This document shows, one piece after another, positions 48,414-60,235 of a stretch of DNA of 64,000 nt. Origin of the DNA: Panax quinquefolius (Eukaryota > Streptophyta > Magnoliopsida > Apiales > Araliaceae); NCBI GenBank assembly GCA_020205615.1, contig CM035170.1:9170311-9234310 (forward strand), in the 5' to 3' direction. Position 1 is the stretch's first letter; each line of letters begins with the position of its first letter. The position numbers and the translations under genes are program-made. Under the pieces are notes generated by a model. The model ran no database searches. It saw only the letters and a program-made list of their open reading frames with translations, and had not been told where the DNA came from.

Positions 48414-49254
48414 TGTCGACGTCGGGATTTTTAGTGTCCCTTTTTGTTACTTATTCTTTGGTGTTCTCATGTTAATGTGAGATTTATTTGAAAAAACAAG
48501 TGAAAAAGGTCCAACATGTGTAATGTCAATGATTTGACTTTAAGAGTCGCCAGTTGGTGTTTTTAACTGGTTGCACCAACGCAACCGAAAAGGTTTGCAC
48601 ATTGACCCAGTGATGTGAAACTGCTAAATAGGTCTGTGAAACCGAGATTCATTAGGGTTTGGGGGCTTGATTATGCGGAGGGAAGGTGTTAGGCACCCCC
48701 CCGACATCCGTGTTACCACGGTGACCGCCACTTCTCAAAGAAACTATTATATGAATGTGTGTGTGTGTGTGGATCAATGTGTAATTATTTGAAAGTAGCG
48801 CGAGGCCTCGTTAAGCACTTATATACACAAGGTTTGAATTTATAGAAAAATTCAGCTTTTAACGAAGATATAGCAATGAAGTTTTGTAAAGAGATTTTTC
48901 AAACCACATGCTCAATAGGAATTGAGACCTTTTCATACTTCCATTTTATTGTTAAATGTTCGACTTGTTTGTTTTATTTTTTTGAGATGCGAGGCATCTT
49001 GAGAAAATAGTATCTGTGTACACCAACTCCTTATGGGCATGACAACCATCCAAGGAAATTAATATACATCAGAATAATGTACAAGTCACTGCTACAATTT
49101 GGAAAAAAAAATCCATCACGGAACAAGAATCTAGATTCAAGATGATGAATCAGTGATCACATGATTCCTAGGCTCACATGATCTTTGCAATTTGTATGGA
49201 AAGCGATGGCGATTATATATATATATAAGCAGTAAATATATATATGTACATGAT

Positions 49255-49720
49255 CAACCACCACGAAGAAACTCCATGGGTGATCAGAAATATAAATAAA
49301 GCAGTAAATGCTATCAACCACCACGAAGTAAACTCCAGGCGGGACTTGAATGTAAATAAAGCTGTAAAAGCTATCAACTGGCACGAAGTAAGTTCCAGGC
49401 AGGACGAAATGTAAAGAAAGTTGTAAAAGGCCACGAAGTAAACTCCAGACCTGATAAAAATGTAAATATATATATATATATATAAAAGTAGTAAATGCAC
49501 CGGATATAAAATCCAGGCTCATCGGATATGTCTGACAACAATTATATATATAAGTATATATATAAAAGCAATTAAATGCATCGGATATAAAATCCAGGCT
49601 CATCAGACAGAGTTTGACAACAGTTTATATATATAAGTATATATATATGTATATAAAAGCAAATAAACGCTCCAAACATAAGTCTAGGCTCAATTGAGGC
49701 ATAACTCGATAATGTTAGTC
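49255..49720. repeat. Degenerate tandem repeats in element G
   Basis: Four units around CCACGAAGTAAACTCCAGGC start near 49261, 49321, 49381 and 49431 (period 50-60 bp). About three longer units follow, with ATAAAATCCAGGCTCATC (about 80 bp), mixed with TA runs. Confidence 0.8.
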
Positions 49721-50599
49721 CATATAAAAAATATATACATATATATAAGTATATATATACAGACAAAAATGAAAACCATGGACCGAAGTCCGGGCATACG
49801 CACACAACACGACTCTCAATGTGTAGAATAGTATGTGCAAATATGAAGAGAAAGGCTTTATAGAGTGTAAGAAGGCTTACAGTGGGCTGCCAATGCAGAC
49901 TTCTATGACTCTATATGGACAAACACTCAGCTCCCGCCGGTAAATTTATAACTGTATGTGGGCTAACAGGTGTTTAAAAAGAGCAAGCACTTAATATAGG
50001 GTGTGTACAAAGCAAATTAGACAGGGCTTCCTCGCCTTTTGTTTTTCAAAATGGGTAGCCCAAGCTCTATATTTATAGAGTTGCTAGTCAGCAGTGCACT
50101 ACTTGCGACCATAGTTGCACTCGCAATGCATGGGGTTTCGCAGTCCCGTCGTCTCAAAAAATGCGTGCACTCGCAGTGCCTCGTAATATCCGCTCAAACT
50201 TACAGAACTTCAATCCGAGCTTCCGAACGAGGTATATACGACCTTCTTCGGACTGCTTGTGTCGAGAGTTACGTAATGACATGGAATAGAGGTTGTACGA
50301 AGTCAAGAAGAGGGGACCATGCCCATGGTCTTCATGCTTCAAATTCTATCCGGTGTACTGCCACGCGTAATAGTCACTCGGGATTGGAACTCCTGGTTCT
50401 TGAAGGACATGCGATCTAAGTCTTCAAGGATGTTGACATTGGGGCTATCACCAAAGTCGTGAATCCTAGACACAGACTTCATTCTCCATAGAGGTGCCTC
50501 TTGTGTATAAGAGATCTGTGGGGATAAAGCTTTGTCTGTTTGAGGATGTATATAACATATCCCACCATCCTGTCGGAGTTACTGCCAACAGTATGAACT

Positions 50600-50860
50600 T
50601 ATCAGGGTTGCCTGACCTTCGTTGATGTGTGTATCACCGGATAGATCCCTGTTGGGTGCATTGTCAAGGCTGCTTGACATTCATTGATGTGTGTATCAAT
50701 GATTGCATTTAGTTATAATCCTTGCCGGGACGTATGTCAAGGTTGTTTGACCTTCATTGATGTATATATCAATGGTTTACATTCATATTATAACCCCGTA
50801 GGGATACGTGGATGTTTGAAAATGTTGCGTTGTGGTTTTCATTGATATATCATCGGTTAA
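50600..50860. repeat. Tandem repeat of small hairpins in element G
   Basis: Four units with the palindrome TCATTGATGTGTGTATCAATGA or variants near 50618, 50676, 50752 and 50838. Three are preceded by TGTCAAGGCTGCTTGACA-like palindromes. Period 58-86 bp. Confidence 0.75.
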
Positions 50861-53659
50861 ATAACTTTGGCGTTGTAACCCCATTGGGATATCGTCTTTG
50901 ATTTGTAACCGTCGTTGTAACCCCATGCCGGGATACGTCGTAGTACTGGCATTTATTAATGACATCGAGACCTTTGTGAGGTATTGCCAAGCATGATTTG
51001 TGAAAGCTGAGGCCACTGATATTGTATACCTTGTATGCACGCGAATACCAATGTGGAGCCACAATTTGCTAATGAAAACCAGGATTCCAGGCTATTTCGT
51101 TCAATCGCGTAGCATTTTTATTCCTGACTTGGCCTTTTCAGCTTGCGTGACCTCCTTTGCAATACTAACTGGAGTGAGCCGGAGGTGTGGGACCCATAGA
51201 AGAGTGTCACAGGTACATCTGCAGCAGCCGCAGGTGGACCTGCGGCCAACCGTGGCTATACAAAGCCCATGGGTTGCTTTCATAAGTCATTTTCAAGCTG
51301 CACGATGAAGGATATCTGAGAGCTCTTCTTCAGTCCTGTTGAGTTCGAGCAACTTTCTGCATATTCTGTCACCGTACAAACGTTCTTCACTATCCTGGTA
51401 ACATATGCATGTATTCTTTTCCAGTTTCTATCCGTTGGAAAATGACTTATCACATGAAATGCATTTAGACACATAGTAGTGAATATGCATGCTGATATGA
51501 TTTGATAAAAATATTCAACACGGTAAATGTTAGTATTAAACAATCTTTGAACATAATGATGTGAAAAAATTTGACTTTTGAAATAATCAAATTGGTACCT
51601 TTACTTGCTCATTTCTTATCCTATTTGAGGACAAATGAGTAAAGGTAGAAAAGTAAAACAACCACAGTAATTAGATTACACTTATGGATTTTTTAATGTG
51701 ATGTATTAAATGCATGTAGGATGTATATGATTGTTGGTAGGTGTGCTACTGAATGGCCACCTAGTCATGCCTATGTGCATGTGGATAGTCCCATTTACAA
51801 AGGGGGCTATGGAAAAATTTTTCCAAAACGTAGGCATTGGGTAGTCATGCATTTTTAACTCTACTGTAAATGTATGTTAAAACAATGCATGCATGCATGT
51901 AATCTTACGATGCATTCTGAAAATCTCCCGGTAAGAATTTACCACACCCTTTCTGAAGTGATTTAGAGACTTATTGTCCAGATATTATGGATCCGGATCA
52001 GCCGAGTAGTTCCCGCAGGACCACTTCTGGTGTACGGAGGAGGGCTTTTGAAGTACCTCGACCCCGTTCTGTTAGACAGCCTCGTTGTTTAGTGGAGGCG
52101 GTCATTCGTCCTATCCGGGTTGAAGTGTCAGATGTCGAAGACGAGGAGGAGGATGTACCGATTGAGGTTCCTGCTCCTGCTGCACGTGTTCCCCGTAGGG
52201 AGTTTCCAGGAATTCAAGTGGTGAACCTAGATCTACTGGGAGACTTGAGTCAGCATCCTTTAGTATACATGCACGCAAACGAGGTATGAAGTCAGATTTT
52301 AATCTTCCTTGTTTCCTATTGATGAGGAGTAAAGGGTTCTGATTTTGATCTACATTTGATGTAGGTTCCCGGCTTTACACAGCCTCGAGGGAACTGGTTC
52401 AGCATCCACTCTATGTATCAGGCCCTGCATGATGACTATAGAGAGATTGTCCATGGCTGGGGATTCGGGACGTTCTTTTCCATTCTTCCCCGTCGTTGTC
52501 CTTGGGGTTACCTCAGGGCATTGTCTGAGCGGTGGTTTCACCAGACTCAGTCACTCCATTTATTGGACTGTGAGGTGATGATGACGCCAATGGATTTGCG
52601 ATTTTTCAAAGGTATGGAGTTTGGAGGGGATCCAGTGTGACGCCCCCAAAATAGATATACATCACCTATTCTGAGTCTCCAAATACATGGTATAGAATAC
52701 AAATACAACTTAATTATACAACAGTCATATAAAATACGACATAACATAATCTAAGAGTTTTAATAAGAATATTGTCATCTAGATAATATCCACACTCAAT
52801 GGAGTCCTCATTACATTTGTTGTCACAGTATTTAACAGAATAATGAGGACTACTAATGCTATCATCTGGACCGTTACTCCATTCCTCGACTAGTCCCGGC
52901 TACGTTCTCATTTCCTGAAGAGAACAGTGAAAGAAAAGGTGAGCTAAACTAGCCCAATAAGAAATATTATGACTAAGATAATGCAGAATAAATTATCGTT
53001 AGCCTTCAACAGTGTTAAACTGATACAATATAACAAACATCAAATTTAACTACAACGGAACAAGAAATCCATTAAAAGAGAAGTAAAGAATAAAATCTAC
53101 TATCTTTTATGATTTAAAAGGTTTTTCATCACTTTTATCATTTGGGACTCGACAATAAATAATCCACATTATCCCCACTTTTCTACGAGGATATTCATTA
53201 ATATCACAACCACAAATTATCCATGCGATGACGGGCCAAGGATATTCGTGTATTCATCAATGGTCGCTGACCATGCCAACAACTATCCATCAATGCACTA
53301 CGGACGAATGAGGACTTTACCACATCATTTGTAACATTACTTATGCATGATTATCTGGAATTAATCCTCAGTCATAATCATACCAAGTCCATCTATGCAC
53401 TACGAGCCACGAGATGACTTTCAACATAATATAAGCATGAGGATGATGACAATGATATACGAATTCAATAAAACAAGTTCAAGAATTAATTTATCCAGGA
53501 ACTAATAACGTCCAAATTGTCAACATGATACTTCTTTGTAGAGTAAAATTCAAGAATGCTCAGAAGAATATTTCCATGAAAAGATAGTTGATGAAGTGCA
53601 AATATCAAGGATATTCCACTAATTTCATGGAGTATAGAAGTCAAAACTTTAACCAACTG

Positions 53660-54140
53660 AGTATAATAAAGAATGGAATAACAAAAGAAATCACCATGCA
53701 TGCGATAGATCAAGACAAACACATTTATTCAACGAATAATAAATAACGGAACCAAGTCAAAGAAATTAAGACCGACGGGATATTCCATAGAATAATAAAG
53801 AATGGAATAACAATGTAAATCACCATGCATGTGATAGAATCAAGATGAATAGGTTATTCTAACGTAATAATAATTAATGGAACCAGTCGGATTTAATACA
53901 TGCCGGCGTGATATTCCAATGAATAATAAATAACGGAACCAGTCATGCATAAACGCACGAGCATGGATGTTCCAATGTAATAATAAAGAATGGAATAACG
54001 TAAGAATTTCACCATGTATGCGGTACTTGACATGAGCAGTTTATTCTAACATAATGATAAAGAATGGAATAACATAAGAATTTCACCAAGTATAGGGTAG
54101 CCCGCGTATATAGGTTATTCCGACAAAATAATAAAGAATA
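53660..54140. repeat. About 70-bp repeats with CATGCATG in LTR J
   Basis: Units with GAATGGAATAACA and CACCATGCATGCGATAG recur around 53670, 53800, 53980 and 54060. CATGCATG/CATGCA lies at 53695, 53824 and 53944. Same family as 61377-61800 in D. Confidence 0.75.
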
Positions 54141-54440
54141 GAATAACAGAAGTTCTCTTCATGAATATGAAAGAAATAATACCCCTTACCTTAGAAGAAA
54201 CTGGATATAGGAGTAGTGAAGTAGCAGAATACTTTTTTTCTTTCTCTCTATAGTTTCTATCTCTAGAGTTTTAGTGAATTCGTAAGAAATAATGAAGGAA
54301 TGAGCTTCTATTTATAGGAGAATGGACTGAATAGTAACTAATTCATGAACGGTCCAGATTGATTTACTTTTGAACGGACGGTCCATATTGATTTATTATG
54401 CAGTATAAATAAAATATTCTAATAAAATAAAATCTTTTAA

Positions 54441-54860
54441 ATAAAATATAATATATTCTATTTATAATCTAATAAAACGAATAACTTTATAAAAGTATTA
54501 TGTTTTATATAAAAAGATTTTACTATGCAAAATACTATCTGAAACTACTTAAAATACTATACATAATAAAATATAATATATTTTAATTATTGTCTAATAA
54601 AACAAATAATTTTATAAAAGTATTTTGTTTTATATAAAAAGATTTTACTATGCAAAACACTATGCATAATAAAATATAATATATTCTAAATATTGTCTAA
54701 TAAAACAAATAACTTTATAAAAGTATTATGTTTTATATAAAAAGATTTTACTATGTAAAACACTATGCGTAATAAAATATAATATATTCTAATTATTATA
54801 CAATAAAATAAATAACTTTATAAAAGTATTACATTTTATATAAAAAGCTTTTCTGTTTTA
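54441..54860. repeat. Four-copy tandem repeat, 103-125 bp, in LTR J
   Basis: ATAAAATATAATATATTCTA-type unit starts at 54441, 54566, 54669 and 54772, each with AACTTTATAAAAGTATTATG and TATATAAAAAGATTTTACTA. It lies upstream of the TATA box (minus strand), in U3. Confidence 0.88.
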
Positions 54861-55012
54861 TTACATTAATAATACTAATAAAACAAAATTTATATATATA
54901 AACTTCCGTGATTTCATAAAAAGACACCTCAATATATTTAACAACATTTATCATCATTATTATAATTCACAATATTAATCGATTAGGTCGTTCCCAGGAA
55001 AAAGGGGGCTTT

Positions 55013-55036
55013 CCAATAAGGATTTCTCCCTATTGG
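55013..55036. promoter_or_regulatory. Inverted-CCAAT hairpin in LTR J
   Basis: Ten-base arms, CCAATAAGGA and TCCCTATTGG, around a 4-nt loop. On the minus strand the loop is GAAA. It carries two CCAAT boxes in opposite directions. Related hairpins occur in most other LTRs here. Confidence 0.7.
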
Positions 55037-56943
55037 CGCGCAATTAGGTGACCAAACCTCTCCTTCGCAGAACTTCTAGACATCGTTAATATTACAAATA
55101 ATAATATTAATAACTCTATCATCTCAATTATTAATTTAATAATATATAAAATATCGATAATAATTGAATCAAATAACGTGAGATATTATGCAACAATTCA
55201 TCGTGAGCAATAATTGAACAAAACCGAGTGACTTCTCACGTAATCATCAATAATCAATCTGACCGTAGCTACTATGCAACCACGTGTATTCTCGCATTTT
55301 TAACACCGGGTGTTTTAACAGCTTAACGATGCTAACTTTCGCCGTTATTTTCATAAAATATTTTTTGTCGTTTTCTCGATCCGAAAATAATTCCATTCAA
55401 GGGGACCACTAATGATTGTGCTTAGTTGCATTTAATATTCCTGTTAAAACGAATATTCTCCTCGACCAATCGAATATTATATAACAACTTGCAGATTTAA
55501 AAATTTATAAATATTACCCCAACTATAACATTATATCAAATTCATTCTATAATATTCAAAAATGATATTTATAGAAAAATCATCTTTATTCATAAAAGTT
55601 GGGGTCTTACATTCAGTGCCTTACACGACAGATATTACCCATACTGCCGTCAGATCCTTGTTAGGAGTTCCGACGGAGGCGCTCAAGGGCAGGACTGTTC
55701 GTACAGGTCCTTTGAGCGTAGATGCTATGAGCGTGCTATTGAGTGAGCCTATACCAGATGATGTGAGAGTCAGGAATCGTATTCTTCGGCGATTGTTCCT
55801 AAGGATCATTAGGGGTTACTTCATAGCAAATAACTCTTCTACGATGTCATTCGCTTTGATCAGCGCCACTCGACACGTGGACCGTATAGGAGATTATGAT
55901 TGGGGTTCCTACACCTTTGCCTACTTCCTCAGGGGAATGCGCATGCAATCGCGGGGCTTGACCGATGCTTGGTTAGGATTTTACCCGTTTCTGCCTGTGA
56001 GTATTTCTCTTGTCTTTTCCATGTATAGGTTAAGAGCGTTGACTGACAGTAGATGTTTGCCTTTGTGTTGGCAGTTTTTGGCCTATGAGAGGCTTCCATG
56101 TTTGCATCCTGTGAGCGTGTTAGGTTTAGATACCTATCCACGAGGGACGGAGATGGCATCATTCCATCTTGGCGGAGGTCCTCGCTTTCTTTGAGGGTTT
56201 CACCCATTCTGCCTATAAATTTGGAGTTGTTGACAGCGGATGTCATCACATGGGTTCCCTATTCTGGGGAGCATTTGAGTGTTGGGTTTGAGGATAGATA
56301 ACTGACTGGAATTGAGTATGTTTTGTCCACCCGTAGGATTTCTCTCTTCACAGATGGAGGATGAGAGCTCTATTTAGGAGAACGTGTTATTAGGAGCACT
56401 ATAGAAGAGATTCGCATGCCGATCTTGCCTCCTGCCAGGCGTTATTGGCCTGTTTCACAGTCACCCATCACTGATATCCTGTTGTTTGGGATTGACGGTT
56501 ACACATTATCAGAGGGCCCATATACTCAGGAGATGTTCTAGCATTGGTGGTTCCCTCGTACCATTGGAGCTCAGACCCGCGCCACACAGTTTATAGGGGA
56601 TATGGTTCCAGGATCTGTGATGATGATGGATTAGCTAGCCTATGTCCAATATCCGACTCATGTGACACAGATTAATAGCTTGACCCGGTAGTTGGATCGG
56701 GCACATTTCTTTATCCGGCATCTGGGTAGAGATCCTTCAGAGGCAGATACTTTTGATCCTTCCAGCTCTGGCGCTAGCCCCTCAGGTGACCCATATAGCT
56801 TTGTCGGTGCATATCCTCCCTTGTATAGGCCTGACATCCTTGTAGATAGAGATCCAGTGACTCAGGAAGAGTTACATCAGGTGGACAGGATTGATGATGT
56901 GGACATCGACACCATTGACTTCTTCTGATGTATTCTCATTATC

Positions 56944-57053
56944 TCTTTTGATAGGCCTCTGTTAGCTTCTGGGTAGCTTCGCCCCATTCCCGCTATATCT
57001 TTTGATAGGCCTCTGTTGAGATGTTGGGTAGCTTTGCCCCATTTCCCTATATT
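56944..57053. repeat. Two-copy tandem repeat, about 55 bp
   Basis: CTTTTGATAGGCCTCTGTT starts at 56944 and 56999, each followed by GGGTAGCTT and GCCCCATT. It lies between the PMD and DUF7745-like pseudogenes. Confidence 0.85.
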
Positions 57054-57379
57054 TTAGATGTATAGAGATTTATTAGATGATGATATACTTAGGAATGTAT
57101 GTACAGTTTTCCATTCCCTATATCATATTGTCATCTATTGTATCATGCATGTTATTATGTTATGCATATATATGTATATCCAGAGATATTCAGCATTGAC
57201 CCCTGGATGGTCTTATGACGCTTCCCGTCTGATGTCTTCTTGACGAGCTTAGCCATATTGATCATACCCCACCATTTTTGGTGGCATCTGGTATGCGCTC
57301 ATGGTATGATAGTATGTCACCACCAGACAGGGTAACTGTAGATCATTTGTTGCAACACACTATGACCTTATTGATGTTT

Positions 57380-57992
57380 TAGGTTCCCACAGGGTTCATA
57401 GATGGTATGCTAGAGCACTGGGTACCGGACAGATAGGTTTTTTTGGTTTGGGACCCGAGAGTTGACTCTTACTCTAGAGGAGTATGCATGATTGATAATG
57501 CTGCCGCTGGACATACCTTGCGTGCATATGGCGACTGGAGACATGAGTAGGCAGTTCATCACCCTCACCGGCTTGAGGCGTAGGGTGGTACAGGATGAGA
57601 TTACATCCGGCCACGTGATATCCCACCATTTTTTGTTTGACAGATTTGGCTCTGAGGATAGTTATGCATGGCATTCCGGGGATTTCACCACACCAGAGGA
57701 TCGCCATGTTTGGCGAGTGGATGTCTCATTGTTGTGCGTATTGTCATACGTCTACATGCCACGGTACATGGATGAGTTGGACATCGACGCCATTATGAAA
57801 GTGAGAGCTCTCAGGGAGGGTCACACCATCCTACCGATGATTTTGGCAGAGACTTTGAGGTCGGCCACATATTGCTGCACTTATCCGGCAGGAGTGTTCA
57901 TAAGCAGCTCGGTCATGCTGTACGTGTGGTTTATGTCATACTTGGGACCGATTGGCACATTCAGATGGCATGGTTTATTATTTCACCCATGA
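57380..57992 (+). pseudogene. DUF7745-like transposon-associated protein
   Basis: A frame from about 57440, with one TGA near 57489, gives FGTRELTLTLEEYA-stop-LIMLPLDIP, then LFDRFGSEDSYAWHSGDF, HVWRVDVSLLCVLSYVYMP, HTILPMILAETLRSATYCC and SSVMLYVWFMSYLGPIG. This fits the pattern of plant DUF7745-type proteins (LTPTIEEY, ILAETFRSL...LLYIW), which are commonly found in transposon-rich regions. A TTTTAG|GTTCCC acceptor-like site at about 57382 suggests an upstream exon. The open part from 57492 is 166 residues. No function is known. It follows the PMD pseudogene on the same strand, so both probably belong to element G. Confidence 0.55.
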
Positions 57993-58789
57993 TATAGCGA
58001 TGTCGTACTTGTAAGACCCCGAATTTTATGAAATGAAAGTATTCAATTTTTTAATAATTATTATTCTATTTAGTAAATGGTTAAATTGATAAAGGTTAAA
58101 GTTAAGGGATATGTTTGAAAATTTTGCAAAGTAAGCAGGTTGATATAAAATATTCGATTGGTCGGGGAATATTCGTACGACGCTACAATCATCATTGTGA
58201 CCCCACAAATAAGTAAGTATTGTAATTTGAAAAACGATAGAAATATCTTTTATAAAAATAACGACGAAAAGTTTTACCGTTAAAACTATTGAACTACCCT
58301 AAGAGTAAAAGTAAAAGAATATGTCTGGCGTGGTTGCATAGTAGCACACGATATTAATTATCGATGCTTATACGAGAAGTCACTCGGTTTACTCAATTAT
58401 TTCTACGATGGTTGTTGCCGTGATAAGATCTCACGTTATTTGATTCATTTATTGTCACATTATCATCTCGCATAATATTTTATATTATTAAATCAATAAT
58501 TGAGATGACAAAGTTATTCATATTATTATTCGCAATATCGATGATGTCAGAAGTTTTGTCGAGGAGAGGTTTGGTCATCTAATTGCGCTACCAATAAGGA
58601 GAAATCCTTATCGGAAAGCCCCCTCTTTCTTGGGAACGACCTGGTTGTTAAATATTGTGAGTTATAATATTAATGATGAATAATTGTTGAAGTATTAAGA
58701 ATGTGTTTATTGAAGATAAGTGAATTAAAAAAGTTAGAGGGGAATAATGTAAACTTGGAAAACTTTAGGGGTACTAAAGTGTAATAAGT

Positions 58790-59215
58790 TAAATCAATAT
58801 GGACCATTGATGGTGGTTTTAATAGCTAATCATTCTAAACCATTAATGGTGGTTGTAATAGTAAATCAATCTGGACCAATGATGGTGGTTTTAATAGTAA
58901 ATCAATCTGGACCATTGATGGTGGTTTTAATAGTAAATCAATCTGGACCGTCGGTGGTGGTTTTAATAGTAAATTAATCTGGACCGTCGGTGGTAGTTTT
59001 AATAGTAAATCAATCTGGACCGTCGATGGTGGTTTTAAAAGTAAATAAATCTGTACCGTCGATGGTGATTTTAAAAGTAATCAATCTGGACCGTCGGTGG
59101 TGGTTTTAAAAGTAAATCAATTTGGACCGTCGGTTGTGGTTTTAATAGTAATCAATCTGGACCGTCCATTCTAATAGTAAATCAATCTGGACCGTTCATG
59201 AATTAGTTACTATTT
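58790..59215. repeat. 12-unit 36-bp minisatellite in LTR C
   Basis: AATCTGGACCGTCGGTGGTGG plus TTTTAATAGTAAATC-type units, 12 counted by the GGACC/AAACC core. The array ends about 15 bp before the TATA box at 59228. LTR J has only two such units (GGTCCAGATTGATTTAC and GGTCCATATTGATTTAT near 54355-54400). Confidence 0.9.
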
Positions 59216-59689
59216 AGTCCATTCTCTTATAAATAGAACTTAATTCTTATTTCATTCTCACCAATTCACTGAGATTCACAAGAGACACTATAGAAAGAGA
59301 AACTATAGAGAGCAAGAAGAAGAGTATTCTGCTACTTCACTTTTGCAGTATCTAGCTTTCTACTAAGGTAAGAGATATTATTTGTTGTATTCGTAAGGGG
59401 TATTATTTCTTTTGTATTCATCAGGAATACTATTTTTCGTATTCATCCTTTAATATGTCGAAATAACCTGTCTACGCGAATTACGTACTGTATGACAGGT
59501 GAAAATCCATTTATAGTTTTGTATGTTATTTCTTTTCATACTCTTAAATCTAAACTTACTATGATAAGTATTGCTTCTATAATCCTTGAAATTAGTGGAA
59601 TATTCTTGAGTTTTGCGCTTCATCTATTATCATTTTATTGGAATATTGATCTGAACTTTCTTATTAAATATCAATATTTTCACCCGGGG

Positions 59690-59935
59690 TACTATGCATG
59701 GGTTACTATTCACCCGATTACTATTCACTATAATATTATTCACTCGGGTATTCGGGGCACTTTTCATGCCGGGGTACTATTCACGAGTTAATATTCACTG
59801 GTTACTATTCACCCAATTACTATTCACTCTAATATTATTTACTCAGGTATTCGGGGCACTTTTCATGCCGGGGTTACTATTCACAGGGTACTATTCCCGA
59901 AGTACTATTCACGGGGTACTATTCACTCAAAAAAA
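59690..59935. repeat. TACTATTCAC minisatellite in LTR C
   Basis: About 14 ACTATTCAC/AATATTCAC-type units in two similar blocks; a GGTATTCGGGGCACTTTTCATGCC-like segment occurs twice. Reverse complement of the GTGAATAGT repeat in the A/F LTRs. Confidence 0.8.
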
Positions 59936-60235
59936 ATTATTTCTTTATAGTCCAAATTATTTTGATACATGAATATTATTCTTGAATTTTACTCCACAAA
60001 GTAGTATCATGTTGACAATTTAGATATTTTTAAACTCTGGATAAATTTAAAGTGTTTAATATTTATCCTTGATTCTGTTTGATTGATGCTTATATCAATG
60101 TCATCATCCTTATGCTTATATTGTAACGAAAGTCATCTTTGGCCCGTTGTGCATAGATGGACTGTTGATTATTGGTTTTACAGTTATATTTCTTTGGCTT
60201 ACATGCATAGATGGACTGTTGATTGATATGATTGT

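Larger units (their letters stand above)
48414..51986 (+). other. Element G: LTR-like and leader region, no gene
   Basis: Non-coding. It holds two tandem repeat fields (49255-49720 and 50600-50860), short TA and TG runs, and a CATG run at 51886-51899. LTR end and PBS not located. A minus-strand frame near 51101-51283 has no recognisable domain. Confidence 0.5.
52636..55611 (-). mobile_element. Solo LTR J inside the PMD gene
   Basis: 2976 bp, TGTGACGCCCCC...GGGGTCTTACA, flanked by TCCAG (52631-52635) and TTCAG (55612-55616), one transition apart. Removing it rejoins GGDPV and PYTTDI in frame. There is no internal region, so it is a recombined solo LTR. It has a TATA box TATAAATAGA (54307-54316), the best form of the hairpin block (55013-55036), a 103-bp tandem array and CATGCATG-rich repeats. 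Confidence 0.92.
51987..56930 (+). pseudogene. Plant mobile domain (PMD) protein gene, split by solo LTR J
   Basis: Exon 1 (51987-52283) starts MDPDQPSSSRRTTSGVRRR with a basic then acidic low-complexity leader. The intron is 52284-52364 (GAG|GTATGA ... GTAG|GTTCCC). Exon 2 (52365-52635, resuming 55617-55996) has PRGNWFSIHSMYQALHDDY, then LSERWFHQTQSLHLLDCEV, which matches the LCERW-x-ET-TFH-x-GE pattern of PMD (PF10536), and FKGMEFGGDPV. After J come VRNRILRRLFLRIIRGYFI and YDWGSYTFAYFLRGM. The intron at 55997-56074 leads to FLAYERLP, another PMD hallmark. Beyond about 56190 several stops appear (three could be CAG to TAG), so this is a pseudogene. PMD proteins such as Arabidopsis MAIN and MAIL1 act in silencing and genome stability. 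The function of this copy is unknown. Confidence 0.75.
48414..58009 (+). mobile_element. Element G: insertion in B gag carrying PMD and DUF7745-like pseudogenes
   Basis: Begins TGTCGACGTCGGGA right after GCCAA, a possible 5-bp target copy. Its first part has blocks such as GAGTCGCCAGTTGG-type text (CGCCAGTTGGTGTTTTTAACTGG) and GGGAAGGTGTTAGGCACCCC-like sequence (around 48545-48700) that I associate with long LTRs of Tat/Ogre-type gypsy elements. No gag, pol or second LTR is visible; LTR C interrupts it at 58010. PMD genes are known in both gypsy and Mutator-like elements, so the class is not settled. Confidence 0.5.
58010..60235 (+). repeat. LTR C, first part, cut by element D
   Basis: Starts TGTAAGACCCCGAATTTTATG after GTACT. 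It has the hairpin block (58591-58614), a 12-unit 36-bp array, a TATA box TATAAATAGA (59228-59237) and ACTATTCAC minisatellite copies (59690-59935). It stops where D begins; the remaining LTR is outside the window. Confidence 0.85.

Noticed and set aside
49157..49805. Minus-strand frames rich in Tyr/Ile/Phe in element G
   Set aside because: They read through TA runs and tandem repeats; repetition explains them without coding.
50039..50419. 126-codon frame in the G leader
   Set aside because: No recognised domain, Arg/Ser/Cys-rich, in a repeat-bearing non-coding stretch; not supported as a gene.
52636..55611. A complete retrotransposon inside the PMD gene
   Set aside because: No internal region, PBS or polypurine tract; LTR start and end abut the target duplications, so it is a solo LTR.
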